From Flavobacteriales bacterium (GTDB lineage: Bacteria > Bacteroidota > Bacteroidia > Flavobacteriales_E > Vicingaceae), in NCBI GenBank assembly GCA_020635815.1, contig JACJZB010000002.1:124001-188000 (forward strand): 64,000 nt of DNA. The letters run 5' to 3'. The notes beneath the pieces were generated by a model, which made no database searches, was not told where the DNA came from, and saw only the letters and a program-made list of their open reading frames with translations. Made by a program: the position numbers and the translations under genes. This document shows positions 27,501 through 35,851 of this stretch, in pieces (the stretch's first letter is position 1; each line of letters begins with the position of its first letter).

Positions 27501-27953
27501 GTAATTATGATGACCATGATTGGTATAATTTCTTTAGCAGGAATTGTTGTAAACAACGCCATTGTACTAATTGATTACACGAAATTAATTATAGAAAGAA
27601 AAAAAGAAGAATTAGGCCTAGATGAAGATGGGAAATTAGACATAAACGACATTGTAGCCGCCATTATTGAAGGTGGTAAAACACGTTTAAGACCTGTTTT
27701 ATTAACTGCCATTACTACTATTTTAGGATTATTACCAATGGCAGTTGGGATGAACATTAACTTTTTCACCCTATTTACCGATTTAGATGCCCAAATTTAC
27801 TTTGGAGGAGATAATGTGGTATTTTGGGGACCAATGTCGTGGACAATTATTTTTGGATTAACTTTTGCTACTTTCTTAACATTAGTAATAGTTCCAGTAA
27901 TGTTTTTATTGGTAGAAAGGTTTAAAATTAGATTACGAAAAGTAAAAGCGTAA
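24507..27953 (+). CDS. RND efflux permease (AcrB superfamily)
   Basis: This 1148-residue inner-membrane proton-driven pump has twelve or more helices in two homologous halves with porter and docking domains. It is longer than AcrB (1049). Extra length includes a hydrophobic segment around residues 510-565 in the middle of the chain, and an acidic loop near 1050. In the transport helix VDNGIVVVEN, AcrB has two Asp; here only the first remains. In IVVNNAIVLIDY the AcrB lysine is Asn. These substitutions mark a distinct RND clade. Substrates are unknown. Regulation by the upstream TetR is likely, and the downstream TPR gene is 1 bp away. Confidence 0.9.
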   Translation: MEKDNQNKKSKLKTFGLSSLSVNNRTTVFVLTFIVLIAGAISYISMPREAFPEVITPEIYVGTPYPGNSSEDIEKLLTRPIEKEIKSITGIDKITSSSVQGYSSIRVVFDFSVTPEKALQKVKDAVDKAKNDPEFPTDLPAEPDVFEMNFSELTPVMNVNLSGDFSVELLEDYAKIIEDEIEALPQITKVDIRGVQEKEVKIKVDVQKMESMEISFNDIENAISSENMTISGGDVLVDNIKRTVRTVGDFKDWKDIGNLIIKQEKQNIVYLRDVAEVSFEGKDRESYAREFGNPVVMCDVFKRSGENLIDASEAINDIIADLKENEFPESLVVTITSDMSEKTRTQVSELENSIIFGMLLVIGVLLFFLGLRNALFVGVAIPLSMFIAFMILSAIGVTLNMMVLFSLVLALGMLVDNGIVVVENIYRLMDEGYSPIKAAIYGAGEVAWPIIASTATTLAAFLPLAIWPGLMGEFMKYLPITLMIVLGSSLFVALVINPVFTAVFMKLEEKPANKKKVLIISVSLIVLGLLFSLLGSMGFGNLVVAAGLIFGINTFFFTPATKKFQNNILPKLENGYQKFLTSVLKRRRPVWAILGTFGLLIFSFLLLSVAQPKVEFFPSNMPNYLNIFIEMPIGTDIEATNKVAIEVETRVKNYFDEEIKVRGKNVKRDFIVESIIGQVGKGTSDPKQGVSMNNTPHKARVTVSFVPFNERKGLSTNEIMNEVRSLVKGIPGTQITVDKDPAGPPTGAPVNIEITGDDYELLIDEAEKMKQFISKQNIPGIEELKLDIQTGKPELLINIDRQKAKRFNLSTGQIGSAIRTALFGKEVSTYKEGEDDYDIVVRMNDHSRYSIDNLMNQKITFRDPSNGKISQVPISAVAKAQKSSTYSAINRKDLDRMITVQSNVLEGYNANEVVAAIKKSLDGYEVEDGHRWKFTGQQEDQAKEMSFLSTALMVAVFLIFLIIVAQFNSISAPVIIVTAVVFSLIGVLLGLVIFQMDFVIMMTMIGIISLAGIVVNNAIVLIDYTKLIIERKKEELGLDEDGKLDINDIVAAIIEGGKTRLRPVLLTAITTILGLLPMAVGMNINFFTLFTDLDAQIYFGGDNVVFWGPMSWTIIFGLTFATFLTLVIVPVMFLLVERFKIRLRKVKA

Positions 27954-27954
27954 C

Positions 27955-28737
27955 ATGAAAGTTTTTTTTAAGTTAGTTATAGTAGTTTTTATTGGTTTGG
28001 GTGGAACATACAGTTTCGCCCAAACTAATTTAGAAAAAGGCATAACTTTTTATAATTTAAGAGCTGAAACACACGAAGGTTTGGTGGTTGATTCAGCAAA
28101 CATTAATCAAGCAATAAATTTCTTTCAAAAGAGTATTGAGCTAAAAGAAAACAATGAAAAAGCTTACGACTACCTTTTATTAAGCTACTATTACAAAGGT
28201 GCTTTTGTGGCTCGAACTAAGGATGAGCAAATGAAAAATTATTTAATGGGTACAAGCTTAGGTGAAAAAGCAATTAAACTTTACCCACAAAACCCTACAA
28301 TTTTATTATGGTACATTGCCAACTTTAGTAAGTATGGCGAAGCAAAAGGAGTAGTTTCTTCAGCAAAAGAAGGTTTAGCAGATAAAATAAAAACTTACAC
28401 TGAAAAATTGTTGGAGTTAGACCCTAATTTTGCTGACGGAGCTCCTCATAAATTATTAGGAGTTATAAATTATAAAGTTCCTTACATCCCTTTATTTTTA
28501 ACTTGGCCATCAAAAGAAGTTGCTGAAGAACACTTAATTAAAGCACTAAAAATAAATCCTAAGTCAATTTCTAACATTTATTTTTATGCTGAGTTTTTAA
28601 CTGAAGTAAAAAGAAATACTGAAGCAAAAATTTTATTAGAAAAAATCATAAACGCCTCCCCAAGGGAAGACGCTTTAATTGAAGATTTATATGATATTGA
28701 TATGGCTAAAAAATTGTTAGAGAAAATTACAAAATAA
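27955..28737 (+). CDS. TPR-like periplasmic protein of the efflux operon
   Basis: This 260-residue protein has a signal peptide (TYSFAQ) and several helix pairs resembling tetratricopeptide repeats, with INFFQKSIELKENNEKAYDY and AEEHLIKALKINPKSISN as repeat units. The layout, repeat spacing and KLLGVINYKVPYIPLFLTWP block recall TatT-like periplasmic proteins, but the assignment is tentative. It begins 1 bp after the RND permease stop, so it is surely the last gene of the efflux operon and may assist substrate capture or complex assembly. Confidence 0.75.
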   Translation: MKVFFKLVIVVFIGLGGTYSFAQTNLEKGITFYNLRAETHEGLVVDSANINQAINFFQKSIELKENNEKAYDYLLLSYYYKGAFVARTKDEQMKNYLMGTSLGEKAIKLYPQNPTILLWYIANFSKYGEAKGVVSSAKEGLADKIKTYTEKLLELDPNFADGAPHKLLGVINYKVPYIPLFLTWPSKEVAEEHLIKALKINPKSISNIYFYAEFLTEVKRNTEAKILLEKIINASPREDALIEDLYDIDMAKKLLEKITK

Positions 28738-28766
28738 AAATTCTTCCGTTATTATAAAAACAAGTT

Positions 28767-28804
28767 GTCGGATGACTATCCCAATAAAAGAACAGTCATC
28801 CGAC
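28767..28804. terminator. Strong hairpin at the end of the efflux operon
   Basis: GTCGGATGACT and AGTCATCCGAC form a perfect 11-bp stem with a 16-base loop. No good T-tract follows, so it may act as a bidirectional or factor-assisted terminator between the convergent efflux operon and the T9SS gene. Confidence 0.55.
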
Positions 28805-28868
28805 CACATTAATTTTCTGAGTCCGTCTGGAAATCTCTATTAAAATCGTCCGTAATCTCCTAATACTC

Positions 28869-30998
28869 TTACTGCTTTACCATTTTCTTCGTCATGCTTT
28901 TACTTCCATCAGTAATTTGCACAAAATAAATGCCACTAGCCTCGTGAGATAAATCAATTAGTGTGTTCGATTTTTTAATTACTTGACTACTTACCAACTT
29001 ACCATACATATTAAATACTAATAATTGAGCAGTTGTATTTTCTAACTCATAATTTACTATAAACTGGTTGTAAAACGGATTTGGGTAAACTTGTAATTTA
29101 TTTTCTTCTAGCATTTCGTTTGGGCTGATACCTGTCGTTAATGTTCCACCACATACCGATTGAAAACCATCTAAATAATAACTTCTTATCGAATCGATAC
29201 GTTCTTGCATTACAACGACACCTGCCATATTCCCAGTAGTTTGGTAATCTCTACCAAAAACAAAAGCTAAATCTAATTCTTTCATATCTCCTGGCTGCAT
29301 CGTAAATGGTCCTGTAGAACCTAATCCTCTTCTGTCTGTTGGAGTATTATTTTCTGTTTCTTCTGACCAAGGAGATACTGAAACTCCTTCTGTACTCCAA
29401 AATAAAGGATCACTGTTTCCAGGAAACATATATTTTGTAGGAATAGCACCCGCAACTCCATAGGCAATACCTGTACCATCTCCTCCCCACGACATTTGAG
29501 GGCTACCTGATGCAGCTTTCCATTTTCCTTGCATATAATTATAAAAATCAAGACCTGTATGTGGCTCTCCATTTACAGGGTTGCTACTGTTATCATAATA
29601 CAGAAAATGTTTCATTCCTATATACTCATTATCAACTATACCATCACCATAACCAACTCCTAATCCTGCATAAGGTATCCCCTCTTGTGCTAATGCTGTT
29701 GGTATATTTGTTGTAAAAGGATTATCAATTCCATCATTATTGGCTTTAGGCCCTTTTAAAATTACGACTCCTTGTGCAGGAGGATGAGTACCATAACCAT
29801 TAACACCACCATCTTCATCAAAAATATCTCCATTATAGCCATAAAAAGCTCCACGAGCTACATCACAGCCTACATAATCATCTCCCGAACACCCAATATC
29901 AAAATCTGTCCACATCCCTGTATAAACATTTGTGTAGGTAGATGCTGAACGATTATAAATTTTATAATTTAAAAATACGGTATGGTTAATAGCTGAATCT
30001 GATGGACAATTATAAGCATAAGCCATTCCGTGCACTTCCAATCCCAATGGACTACTTGAATAAGTATGGCCTATTCGTTTGTCATTTTTAATAAAATAAA
30101 CAGCCTGTTGTCCTTTTATTTTAGGGTAATCACCATTTAAAGGATTATAAACACCATCATTATCTATATCTACAAAGGATGCTAAATATAATGCCTGTCC
30201 TTTACTTGTATCACCATGTGCAGGCCAATTTTCAATAACTTCTATGGGCTGATAACCAGGAGTATTATAATTAGCAATGTGGTAATCTATGTCCGTCTGA
30301 CTTACCTTCCACACTCTATCCCACTTATAACTATAGAACTCCATTTCGTTGCTTATCGGTCCAGCATCTCCTGGACTATCTAGTAAGAATACACCTCCAT
30401 CTACAGCATCACCTCCAACCATAGGTGCAAAAGTTCTAACTTGACCATTAATATCTTCTCCTGCTACCCATAAATTTGCACCAAAGATCGTTGAGTAATA
30501 AGGGTCATAAACATTAATTTGTTTCGGCACATTAAATGCAGATATTGAATTTTTTCTATCCTGAAATAAGCAATTATTATTAATGTGTGCCCTTATATTA
30601 TTTAAATCTAAATATTCATACTCTTTACGTTTTACGTAAATATAAATTGTTGCAGTATCAAAACCTGCTGATAGTGTATCAGTAAGTAAATACTTTAAGC
30701 TATCTAAACCAAAATAACCTGCTAATGGTGTGTAAATAAATTTATTTAATCTTAGCCATGAAGCTACATTTGTATAATAAGTAGTAGTGATTTGATTTGT
30801 ACCATTATAAAGTAACGTATCAACAACTAAAACGTCACCATCCACATCATCATCATTATCAATAAGGTTATTTCTAAATATTGGTCTACTATTTTCATAA
30901 TCCGTATAAAACGTATCGTTAACCGCAACAGGTAGGGTTTGTGCATTTACATTTAATACTAACAATCCCCCTAATAAAATAAATAGTAATTTTTTCAT
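28869..30998 (-). CDS. Large T9SS-exported surface protein
   Basis: This 709-residue protein has a Sec signal peptide (LVLNVNAQ). An Ig-like/cadherin-type repeat covers about residues 22-125, with a DNDDDVDGDVLVVD calcium-binding-like acidic stretch and FIYTPLAGYFGLDSL. A long middle region, about 140-620, matches no family I know but is rich in Gly, Asp and aromatic residues, with NGDYPKIKGQ and TYSSSPLGLEVHGM. The C-terminal 75 residues are a type A T9SS sorting domain (LQVYPNPFYNQF ... GIYFVQITDGSKSMTKKMVKQ). The protein should be exported to the cell surface. It is transcribed alone, divergent from ispG. The function is unknown. Confidence 0.78.
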   Translation of the reverse strand: MKKLLFILLGGLLVLNVNAQTLPVAVNDTFYTDYENSRPIFRNNLIDNDDDVDGDVLVVDTLLYNGTNQITTTYYTNVASWLRLNKFIYTPLAGYFGLDSLKYLLTDTLSAGFDTATIYIYVKRKEYEYLDLNNIRAHINNNCLFQDRKNSISAFNVPKQINVYDPYYSTIFGANLWVAGEDINGQVRTFAPMVGGDAVDGGVFLLDSPGDAGPISNEMEFYSYKWDRVWKVSQTDIDYHIANYNTPGYQPIEVIENWPAHGDTSKGQALYLASFVDIDNDGVYNPLNGDYPKIKGQQAVYFIKNDKRIGHTYSSSPLGLEVHGMAYAYNCPSDSAINHTVFLNYKIYNRSASTYTNVYTGMWTDFDIGCSGDDYVGCDVARGAFYGYNGDIFDEDGGVNGYGTHPPAQGVVILKGPKANNDGIDNPFTTNIPTALAQEGIPYAGLGVGYGDGIVDNEYIGMKHFLYYDNSSNPVNGEPHTGLDFYNYMQGKWKAASGSPQMSWGGDGTGIAYGVAGAIPTKYMFPGNSDPLFWSTEGVSVSPWSEETENNTPTDRRGLGSTGPFTMQPGDMKELDLAFVFGRDYQTTGNMAGVVVMQERIDSIRSYYLDGFQSVCGGTLTTGISPNEMLEENKLQVYPNPFYNQFIVNYELENTTAQLLVFNMYGKLVSSQVIKKSNTLIDLSHEASGIYFVQITDGSKSMTKKMVKQ

Positions 30999-31083
30999 AA
31001 TAGTAAGTTTTTGTGCTTTTATTTCTACTCTAATTTAAAAAAGAAGTTCTAAAAAAGTGCTATTAAATACTTAAGAGTTTTTA

Positions 31084-31122
31084 AACGGTCGCTTTTTGAA
31101 ACTGAACGGTCACTTTTTGAAA
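31084..31122. promoter_or_regulatory. Tandem 18-bp direct repeat, LytTR-like
   Basis: AACGGTCGCTTTTTGAAA (31084-31101) is followed 21 bp later by AACGGTCACTTTTTGAAA (31105-31122). They differ at one position. On the minus strand the cores read ACCGTTCAG and ACCGTTTAA, 8 of 9 to the LytTR consensus (T/A)(A/C)(C/A)GTTN(A/G)(T/C), and two sites about 21 bp apart are the normal LytTR arrangement. It lies between divergent genes, 85 bp from the T9SS gene start and 80 bp from ispG. The regulator is unknown. Confidence 0.5.
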
Positions 31123-31178
31123 GAAGTCCCATTAATATTTCCGAATCAAGTATATTAACAACTACTTTTTTAAATATT

Positions 31179-31186
31179 TATATTTG
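31179..31186 (+). promoter_or_regulatory. Candidate -7 element for ispG
   Basis: TATATTTG fits TAnnTTTG. Transcription would start near 31192, just before the AGAAGG at 31193-31198 and the ATG at 31202. The TTG at 31184, which gives a longer frame, lies inside this box and is therefore unlikely as a start. Confidence 0.55.
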
Positions 31187-31201
31187 CAAAAAAGAAGGCG
31201 T

Positions 31202-33169
31202 ATGTATTGCAATAGCTTAACAAATTATCAGCGATTTAAAACAAGAGAAGTAAAAGTAGGTAATATTGGTATTGGAGGTAAAAACCCTATTCGAATACAA
31301 TCGATGACCACTACTGATACAATGGACACAATAGCTACAGTAGAGCAATCTATACGTATGATTAATGCTGGATGTGAAATTGTTAGAATTACAGCTCCAA
31401 GCAAAAAAGAAGCAGAGAATTTAGCAAATATAAAAGCCGAACTAGTAAAAAGAGGTTACAACACACCTCTGGTAGCGGATATCCATTTTACCCCAAATGC
31501 AGCAGAAATAGCTGCAACCATCGTTGAAAAAGTTAGAATAAATCCTGGCAACTATGCCGATAAAAAGAAATTTGAAGAGCTTGAATATACTGATGAATCA
31601 TACAAAGCAGAATTAGCAAGAATACGAGAACGTTTTATTCCACTCGTTAAAATCTGTAAACAATATGGAACTGCTATGCGAATTGGAACAAACCATGGTT
31701 CTTTATCAGATAGAATTATGAGTCGATTTGGAGACTCTCCTCTTGGCATGGTTGAATCGGCAATGGAATTTTTAAGAATTTGTAGAGAATTTGATTATCA
31801 TGACATTGTACTTTCAATGAAAGCAAGTAATACCCTTATAGTTGTTCAAGCATACAGACTATTAGTAAGCAAAATGATAGCTGAAGAAATGAACTACCCT
31901 TTACACTTGGGAGTTACAGAAGCTGGAGATGGTGAAGATGGAAGAATAAAATCTGCTGTAGGTATTGGAACATTGTTAGAGGATGGTTTAGGAGATACCA
32001 TTAGAGTTTCATTAACAGAAGAACCTGAATTTGAAATACCTGTTGCCCAAGATTTAGTAAAACGATACAACAAAAGAAGCGGACATGATAAAATTGAAGA
32101 AATCATAATTAATCCTTTAACTCCTTTTGAATATAATAAGAGACAAACAAATGAAGTATTAAATATTGGAGGTAAAAATGTTCCTGTTGTTATTCATGAT
32201 TTTTGCTCAAAAGAAAAAATTACGCCTGCATCATTCTTTGCTTTAGGTTATAATTATTCTGTGCCATTAGATAAATGGAACCTTTCTGACCTAGCTTGTG
32301 ATTATGTTTTTTTAGGAGATAAAGTTCTTGATTTTGAGGTTCCGGGCACTTTAGGATTAATTTACAACTATAAAACATGGATAAATAATAAAGATAAAGG
32401 CTACCCTTTTTTAACGGCTAAAGAGTATTTAAACGAAACCGAGTTATCTCTAAAGATGAATATGGTTTATACTACATTACCAGACCTGTCCTTAGATTTA
32501 ATTAAAAAATTAAAAAATGACACAACTGCTACTTTGATGATAGATACTCATAATGGTCATGGTATGGCAGAACAAAGAAAAATATTTATTGAGTTGATAA
32601 ATAATAACTGTACAACTCCTGTTATTATTGGTAGAGCCTATAGCGAAATACCCCCAGAAGAAATGCAATTACATGCCTCTACAGATATAGGAGCCTTATT
32701 TGTTGATGGGTTAGGCGATGGTATTTTTATTGCTGCTGAAATGAGAGAAGCGAATTCTTCGATACAAATAAAGAACAATAAAAATACAGAGAGAAAAAAT
32801 GGTGGAAGCGATAAAATGATAAATGACACCGCTTTTGGAATACTACAAGCAAGTCGTACTCGCATCTCAAAAACAGAATATATTTCTTGTCCGAGTTGTG
32901 GTAGAACATTGTTTGATTTACAAGAAACAACAGCAAAAATAAGAGCTGTAACCTCTCATCTAAAAGGAGTTAAAATCGGTATTATGGGCTGTATCGTAAA
33001 TGGCCCAGGAGAAATGGCCGATGCAGATTACGGTTATGTTGGAACAGGATTAGGAAAAATTACTCTCTATAAAGAAAAAAATGTTGTTCGAAAAAACATA
33101 CCTGAAGCTGAAGCTGTTGATGCATTAATTAACTTAATTAAAGAACACGGTGATTGGGTTGATGCTTAA
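31202..33169 (+). CDS. ispG: 4-hydroxy-3-methylbut-2-enyl diphosphate synthase, large Bacteroidota form
   Basis: IspG (GcpE) reduces methylerythritol cyclodiphosphate to HMBPP, the penultimate step of the MEP isoprenoid pathway. From the ATG at 31202 the protein is about 655 residues, much longer than the 370-residue E. coli enzyme. The extra part is the inserted domain typical of Bacteroidota, Chlorobi and plants (about residues 290-530). The TIM-barrel starts with IQSMTTTDTMD and has VADIHFTP. The C-terminal domain carries the 4Fe-4S cysteines near 563, 566 and 597 (SCPSCGR and MGCIVNGPGE). It has its own predicted promoter and an AGAAGG ribosome site. The stop lies 12 bp before the end of the convergent DUF3109 gene. 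Confidence 0.93.
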   Translation: MYCNSLTNYQRFKTREVKVGNIGIGGKNPIRIQSMTTTDTMDTIATVEQSIRMINAGCEIVRITAPSKKEAENLANIKAELVKRGYNTPLVADIHFTPNAAEIAATIVEKVRINPGNYADKKKFEELEYTDESYKAELARIRERFIPLVKICKQYGTAMRIGTNHGSLSDRIMSRFGDSPLGMVESAMEFLRICREFDYHDIVLSMKASNTLIVVQAYRLLVSKMIAEEMNYPLHLGVTEAGDGEDGRIKSAVGIGTLLEDGLGDTIRVSLTEEPEFEIPVAQDLVKRYNKRSGHDKIEEIIINPLTPFEYNKRQTNEVLNIGGKNVPVVIHDFCSKEKITPASFFALGYNYSVPLDKWNLSDLACDYVFLGDKVLDFEVPGTLGLIYNYKTWINNKDKGYPFLTAKEYLNETELSLKMNMVYTTLPDLSLDLIKKLKNDTTATLMIDTHNGHGMAEQRKIFIELINNNCTTPVIIGRAYSEIPPEEMQLHASTDIGALFVDGLGDGIFIAAEMREANSSIQIKNNKNTERKNGGSDKMINDTAFGILQASRTRISKTEYISCPSCGRTLFDLQETTAKIRAVTSHLKGVKIGIMGCIVNGPGEMADADYGYVGTGLGKITLYKEKNVVRKNIPEAEAVDALINLIKEHGDWVDA

Positions 33170-33181
33170 GCATCTCGTTCC

Positions 33182-33751
33182 TTATTCTTTATTAAGGTTT
33201 TTATCTACCAACTCTAATTCGTTAAACCATTTCTCACCAAACCTTCGAATAAGAGGTTCTTTTAAAAATTGATAAACTTTTACGCCTAATTGCTCACCAA
33301 GAACACAAGCATCATCACAGATATCCCAGTAGGCATAATTTACAGCTGTAAAGGTCTCATATTTATTCAATCTTACAGGAAATAAATGACATGAAATTGG
33401 TTTCTTCCAATCCGTTTTTCCATCTAAATATGCTTGTTCTATTCCACATTTACTTGTTCCATCTTCTTCAAAAACAACATAAGCACACTCTTTATTATTA
33501 ATTAAAGTTGTAACATAATCACCATCAACATCTACCGTATATAAATCTTTTTCTAAGGCTTTAATTGATTGTTCAGACAAATAATCTTTCACAATAGGAT
33601 AGACTTCTTCTAGCTTCTTTAATTCATCTTCTTCCAGTGGTGCACCAGCATCCCCCTCCACACAACATGCTCCTTTACAAGCATTTAAATTACAAACAAA
33701 TTTCTTTTCTAAAAGCATTTCCGAAATTATCGTGTCGTCAATATGTATCAT
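33182..33751 (-). CDS. DUF3109 family cysteine-rich protein
   Basis: This 189-residue protein has the conserved N-terminal cluster CNLNACKGACCVEGD. Later Cys residues lie in KECAYV, KCGIEQAYLDGKTDWKKPISCHLFP and WDICDDACVLGE. The pattern is that of DUF3109, a relative of YkgJ-type zinc/iron-chelating proteins. No membrane or signal segment is present, so it is cytoplasmic. Its function is unknown. It starts 1 bp after the threonine aldolase gene ends (33753), so the two are co-transcribed. Confidence 0.85.
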   Translation of the reverse strand: MIHIDDTIISEMLLEKKFVCNLNACKGACCVEGDAGAPLEEDELKKLEEVYPIVKDYLSEQSIKALEKDLYTVDVDGDYVTTLINNKECAYVVFEEDGTSKCGIEQAYLDGKTDWKKPISCHLFPVRLNKYETFTAVNYAYWDICDDACVLGEQLGVKVYQFLKEPLIRRFGEKWFNELELVDKNLNKE

Positions 33752-33752
33752 C

Positions 33753-34775
33753 TTAAAATGTTGTGTTTTTTATAATATTAATTGTTGCATCCATCATTTC
33801 ATCATTAAAATCAAGATGAGTAACTATTCTAATTAATTGAGGTCCAAAAGCCGAAACTCTTAAATTCTGTTCTGCAAGTTTCCCTATCAATTGATTTAGG
33901 TCTAGATTATCTTCAATTTCAAAAATCAAAATATTCGTATAAACTGGCCAAACATTCTTAATATAGCTTACGTCAGTAATATTTTCTGCTATATTCCTAG
34001 CCCTCAAATGATCATCTTTTAAACGTTCTACATTATTCTCTAAAGCAAATATTCCAGCTGCAGCAAGATATCCGGCTTGCCTCATTCCTCCTCCTAATAT
34101 TTTCCTAATTCTTCTGGCTTTTTTAATATCCTCGGTTGTCCCTAATAATAAAGAACCTATAGGAGCTCCTAACCCTTTCGACAAACAAACTGAGATTGTA
34201 TCAAATTGTTTACCCATTTCTTTTGCTGTATAATCAGCCTCTACCAATGCATTAAATATTCTTGCCCCATCTAAATGTAGCTTTAATCCTCTATCAACAC
34301 ATAAATGCTTAATTTTTTTTATCTGATTTAGCGAATAAATAGTTCCTCCACCTTTGTTACACGTATTTTCTAATGAAACCAACTGTGTTTCTGGAAAATG
34401 GATGTCATCGGGATTAATTGCATTTTCAACCTGCTCTACACTCAATCTACCAAAATCTCCTTTAATTAATTTTGTAGCCAACCCTGAGTTAAATCCAATT
34501 CCTCCACCTTCATATTTATATACATGCGACAATTCATCGCAAATTAATTCTCCTGGAGAATTCGTATGAATCTTTATTGCAATCTGGTTGGTCATTGTAC
34601 CTGATGGACAAAATATAGCATCTTCCATTCCAAACAAATCGGCAACCTTTTGTTCTAAAGCATTAACAGTAGGGTCATCTCCAAACACATCATCTCCTAC
34701 TTTTGCAGCAAACATTACTTCCAACATTTCTTCAGTTGGCTTTGTAACCGTATCGCTTCTTAAATCAATTATCAT
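33753..34775 (-). CDS. ltaE: Low-specificity L-threonine aldolase
   Basis: This 340-residue PLP enzyme of the beta-eliminating lyase superfamily splits threonine or allo-threonine to glycine and acetaldehyde. The N-terminus IIDLRSDTVTKPT is diagnostic. FCPSGTMTNQIAI and the PLP-binding LHLDGARIFNA (Asp169) are present. SVCLSKGLGAPIGS holds the Schiff-base Lys200. Length is usual for the family. It precedes the DUF3109 gene by 1 bp. I did not see a clear promoter. The tRNA-Cys gene lies upstream on the opposite strand. Confidence 0.9.
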   Translation of the reverse strand: MIIDLRSDTVTKPTEEMLEVMFAAKVGDDVFGDDPTVNALEQKVADLFGMEDAIFCPSGTMTNQIAIKIHTNSPGELICDELSHVYKYEGGGIGFNSGLATKLIKGDFGRLSVEQVENAINPDDIHFPETQLVSLENTCNKGGGTIYSLNQIKKIKHLCVDRGLKLHLDGARIFNALVEADYTAKEMGKQFDTISVCLSKGLGAPIGSLLLGTTEDIKKARRIRKILGGGMRQAGYLAAAGIFALENNVERLKDDHLRARNIAENITDVSYIKNVWPVYTNILIFEIEDNLDLNQLIGKLAEQNLRVSAFGPQLIRIVTHLDFNDEMMDATINIIKNTTF

Positions 34776-34834
34776 AACTTCAAATTAATGTCATAAAGTT
34801 CTAAATTTAATCTTAGCATAATGAAAATTATTAC

Positions 34835-34842
34835 TAAATTTG
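34835..34842 (+). promoter_or_regulatory. Candidate -7 element for tRNA-Cys
   Basis: TAAATTTG fits TAnnTTTG and lies 15 bp before the tRNA-Cys 5' end. The -33 region is not clear. Confidence 0.45.
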
Positions 34843-34857
34843 TATTCCTTTTAAAAG

Positions 34858-34928
34858 GGTCGCGTGGCCGAGTGGCTAGGCAGAGCTCTGCAAAAGCTTC
34901 TACGGCGGTTCGAATCCGTCCGCGACCT
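34858..34928 (+). tRNA. tRNA-Cys(GCA)
   Basis: The cloverleaf folds well. The acceptor stem is GGTCGCG/CGCGACC, the D stem GCC/GGC, the anticodon stem GAGCT/AGCTT with loop CTGCAAA (anticodon GCA), and the T arm GGCGG-TTCGAAT-CCGTC. The discriminator base is U73, as expected for tRNA-Cys. The CCA end is not encoded. A terminator hairpin follows at 34939. Confidence 0.97.
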
Positions 34929-34938
34929 CAAAAAAAAA

Positions 34939-34967
34939 GCCTTATAGTTTACTATAAGGCTTTTTTT
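34939..34967. terminator. Bidirectional intrinsic terminator after tRNA-Cys and gldN
   Basis: GCCTTATAG-TTTA-CTATAAGGC is a perfect 9-bp stem with a 4-base loop, flanked by A8 on the left and T7 on the right. It can end the tRNA transcript on the plus strand and the gldKLMN transcript on the minus strand. Confidence 0.88.
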
Positions 34968-34982
34968 GTTCTATTCTATCCA

Positions 34983-35822
34983 CTAAAAGTGCCATAAATC
35001 ATGCTCATAGTTAAAGATATCTTCTTTAATCTTATCTCCTTCTAATAGCAGGTCAAGTCCTTTTAAATATGAAAGATTACTTCTATCATACACATTAGAG
35101 CGTTTTACGATATAACTATTAAACATTCGCTTCCAGAAAATATCTTCAAATGTTCTTCTTTCAGCATCATTTTGACGATTAAATACATCATAGTTAGCAA
35201 AAACATAACGAGCTTCTGGAAAATACACCCAGAACATTGCTACTTTACCTTTTGATTCACCAGTGTTTTCATCAATATTATTTCTAACAGGAGAAATTCC
35301 AAGTATTCTCACATCCATAATTGAACGTTCTCTATCAAAAAACCACTCTTCTTTCAATCTATATTCAATGATATCTTGTGCAGAATAATCTTCATAAACA
35401 GAATCTGCTGCACCTTCAATAACCTCTCCCCATTCATTAAATTGCTCCACTACTTTAAAAGACCCCATTTTGGCTTTAGCTTCAGCTTTTGTTAATTGAA
35501 CAGTAAATTCATCATCAACATCATCATAAGCAGTAATGGTTCCTTCTAAAATACCTTCTTTTATTACGTCATATAATGACTTTCTATCTTGAATTGGCTG
35601 AATAGGATAATACAAAGGATGATTAATTTTTTCTCTTAAGTCTATTGTTCTCCAAATTCTTCTCTGCCACATCACATCAGCTTCTCTAACGTGTGTATAA
35701 GGAATAACTCTTCTTGTAGGAGTATTCTCCTTTATCCAAGGCTTATCTAAAACTTTATTCTGAGCAAAAATGCTAAACGAACAAAATATAAGTAATCCTA
35801 ATATTAAAGACTTTCGCATCAT
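34983..35822 (-). CDS. gldN: Gliding motility / T9SS protein GldN
   Basis: This 279-residue periplasmic protein has a signal peptide (FSIFAQ). It is the last gene of the gldK-gldL-gldM-gldN block. GldN (PorN) forms a ring with GldK at the outer membrane, part of the type IX secretion machine. Family blocks are TPTRRVIPYTHVREADVMW, RTIDLREKINHPLYYPIQP and KEEWFFDRERSIMDVRILGI. A strong ribosome site (AAGGAGGT) precedes the start, unusual for Bacteroidota. The start could be either of the two adjacent ATG codons. A 29-bp gap separates it from gldM, and a terminator follows. Confidence 0.93.
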   Translation of the reverse strand: MMRKSLILGLLIFCSFSIFAQNKVLDKPWIKENTPTRRVIPYTHVREADVMWQRRIWRTIDLREKINHPLYYPIQPIQDRKSLYDVIKEGILEGTITAYDDVDDEFTVQLTKAEAKAKMGSFKVVEQFNEWGEVIEGAADSVYEDYSAQDIIEYRLKEEWFFDRERSIMDVRILGISPVRNNIDENTGESKGKVAMFWVYFPEARYVFANYDVFNRQNDAERRTFEDIFWKRMFNSYIVKRSNVYDRSNLSYLKGLDLLLEGDKIKEDIFNYEHDLWHF

Positions 35823-35851
35823 AATTAACCTCCTTATTCTGATTGTAACTA

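Noticed and set aside
33161..33174. GATGCTTAAGCATC palindrome over the ispG stop as terminator
   Set aside because: The stem is only 5 bp with a TTAA loop and no T-tract follows.
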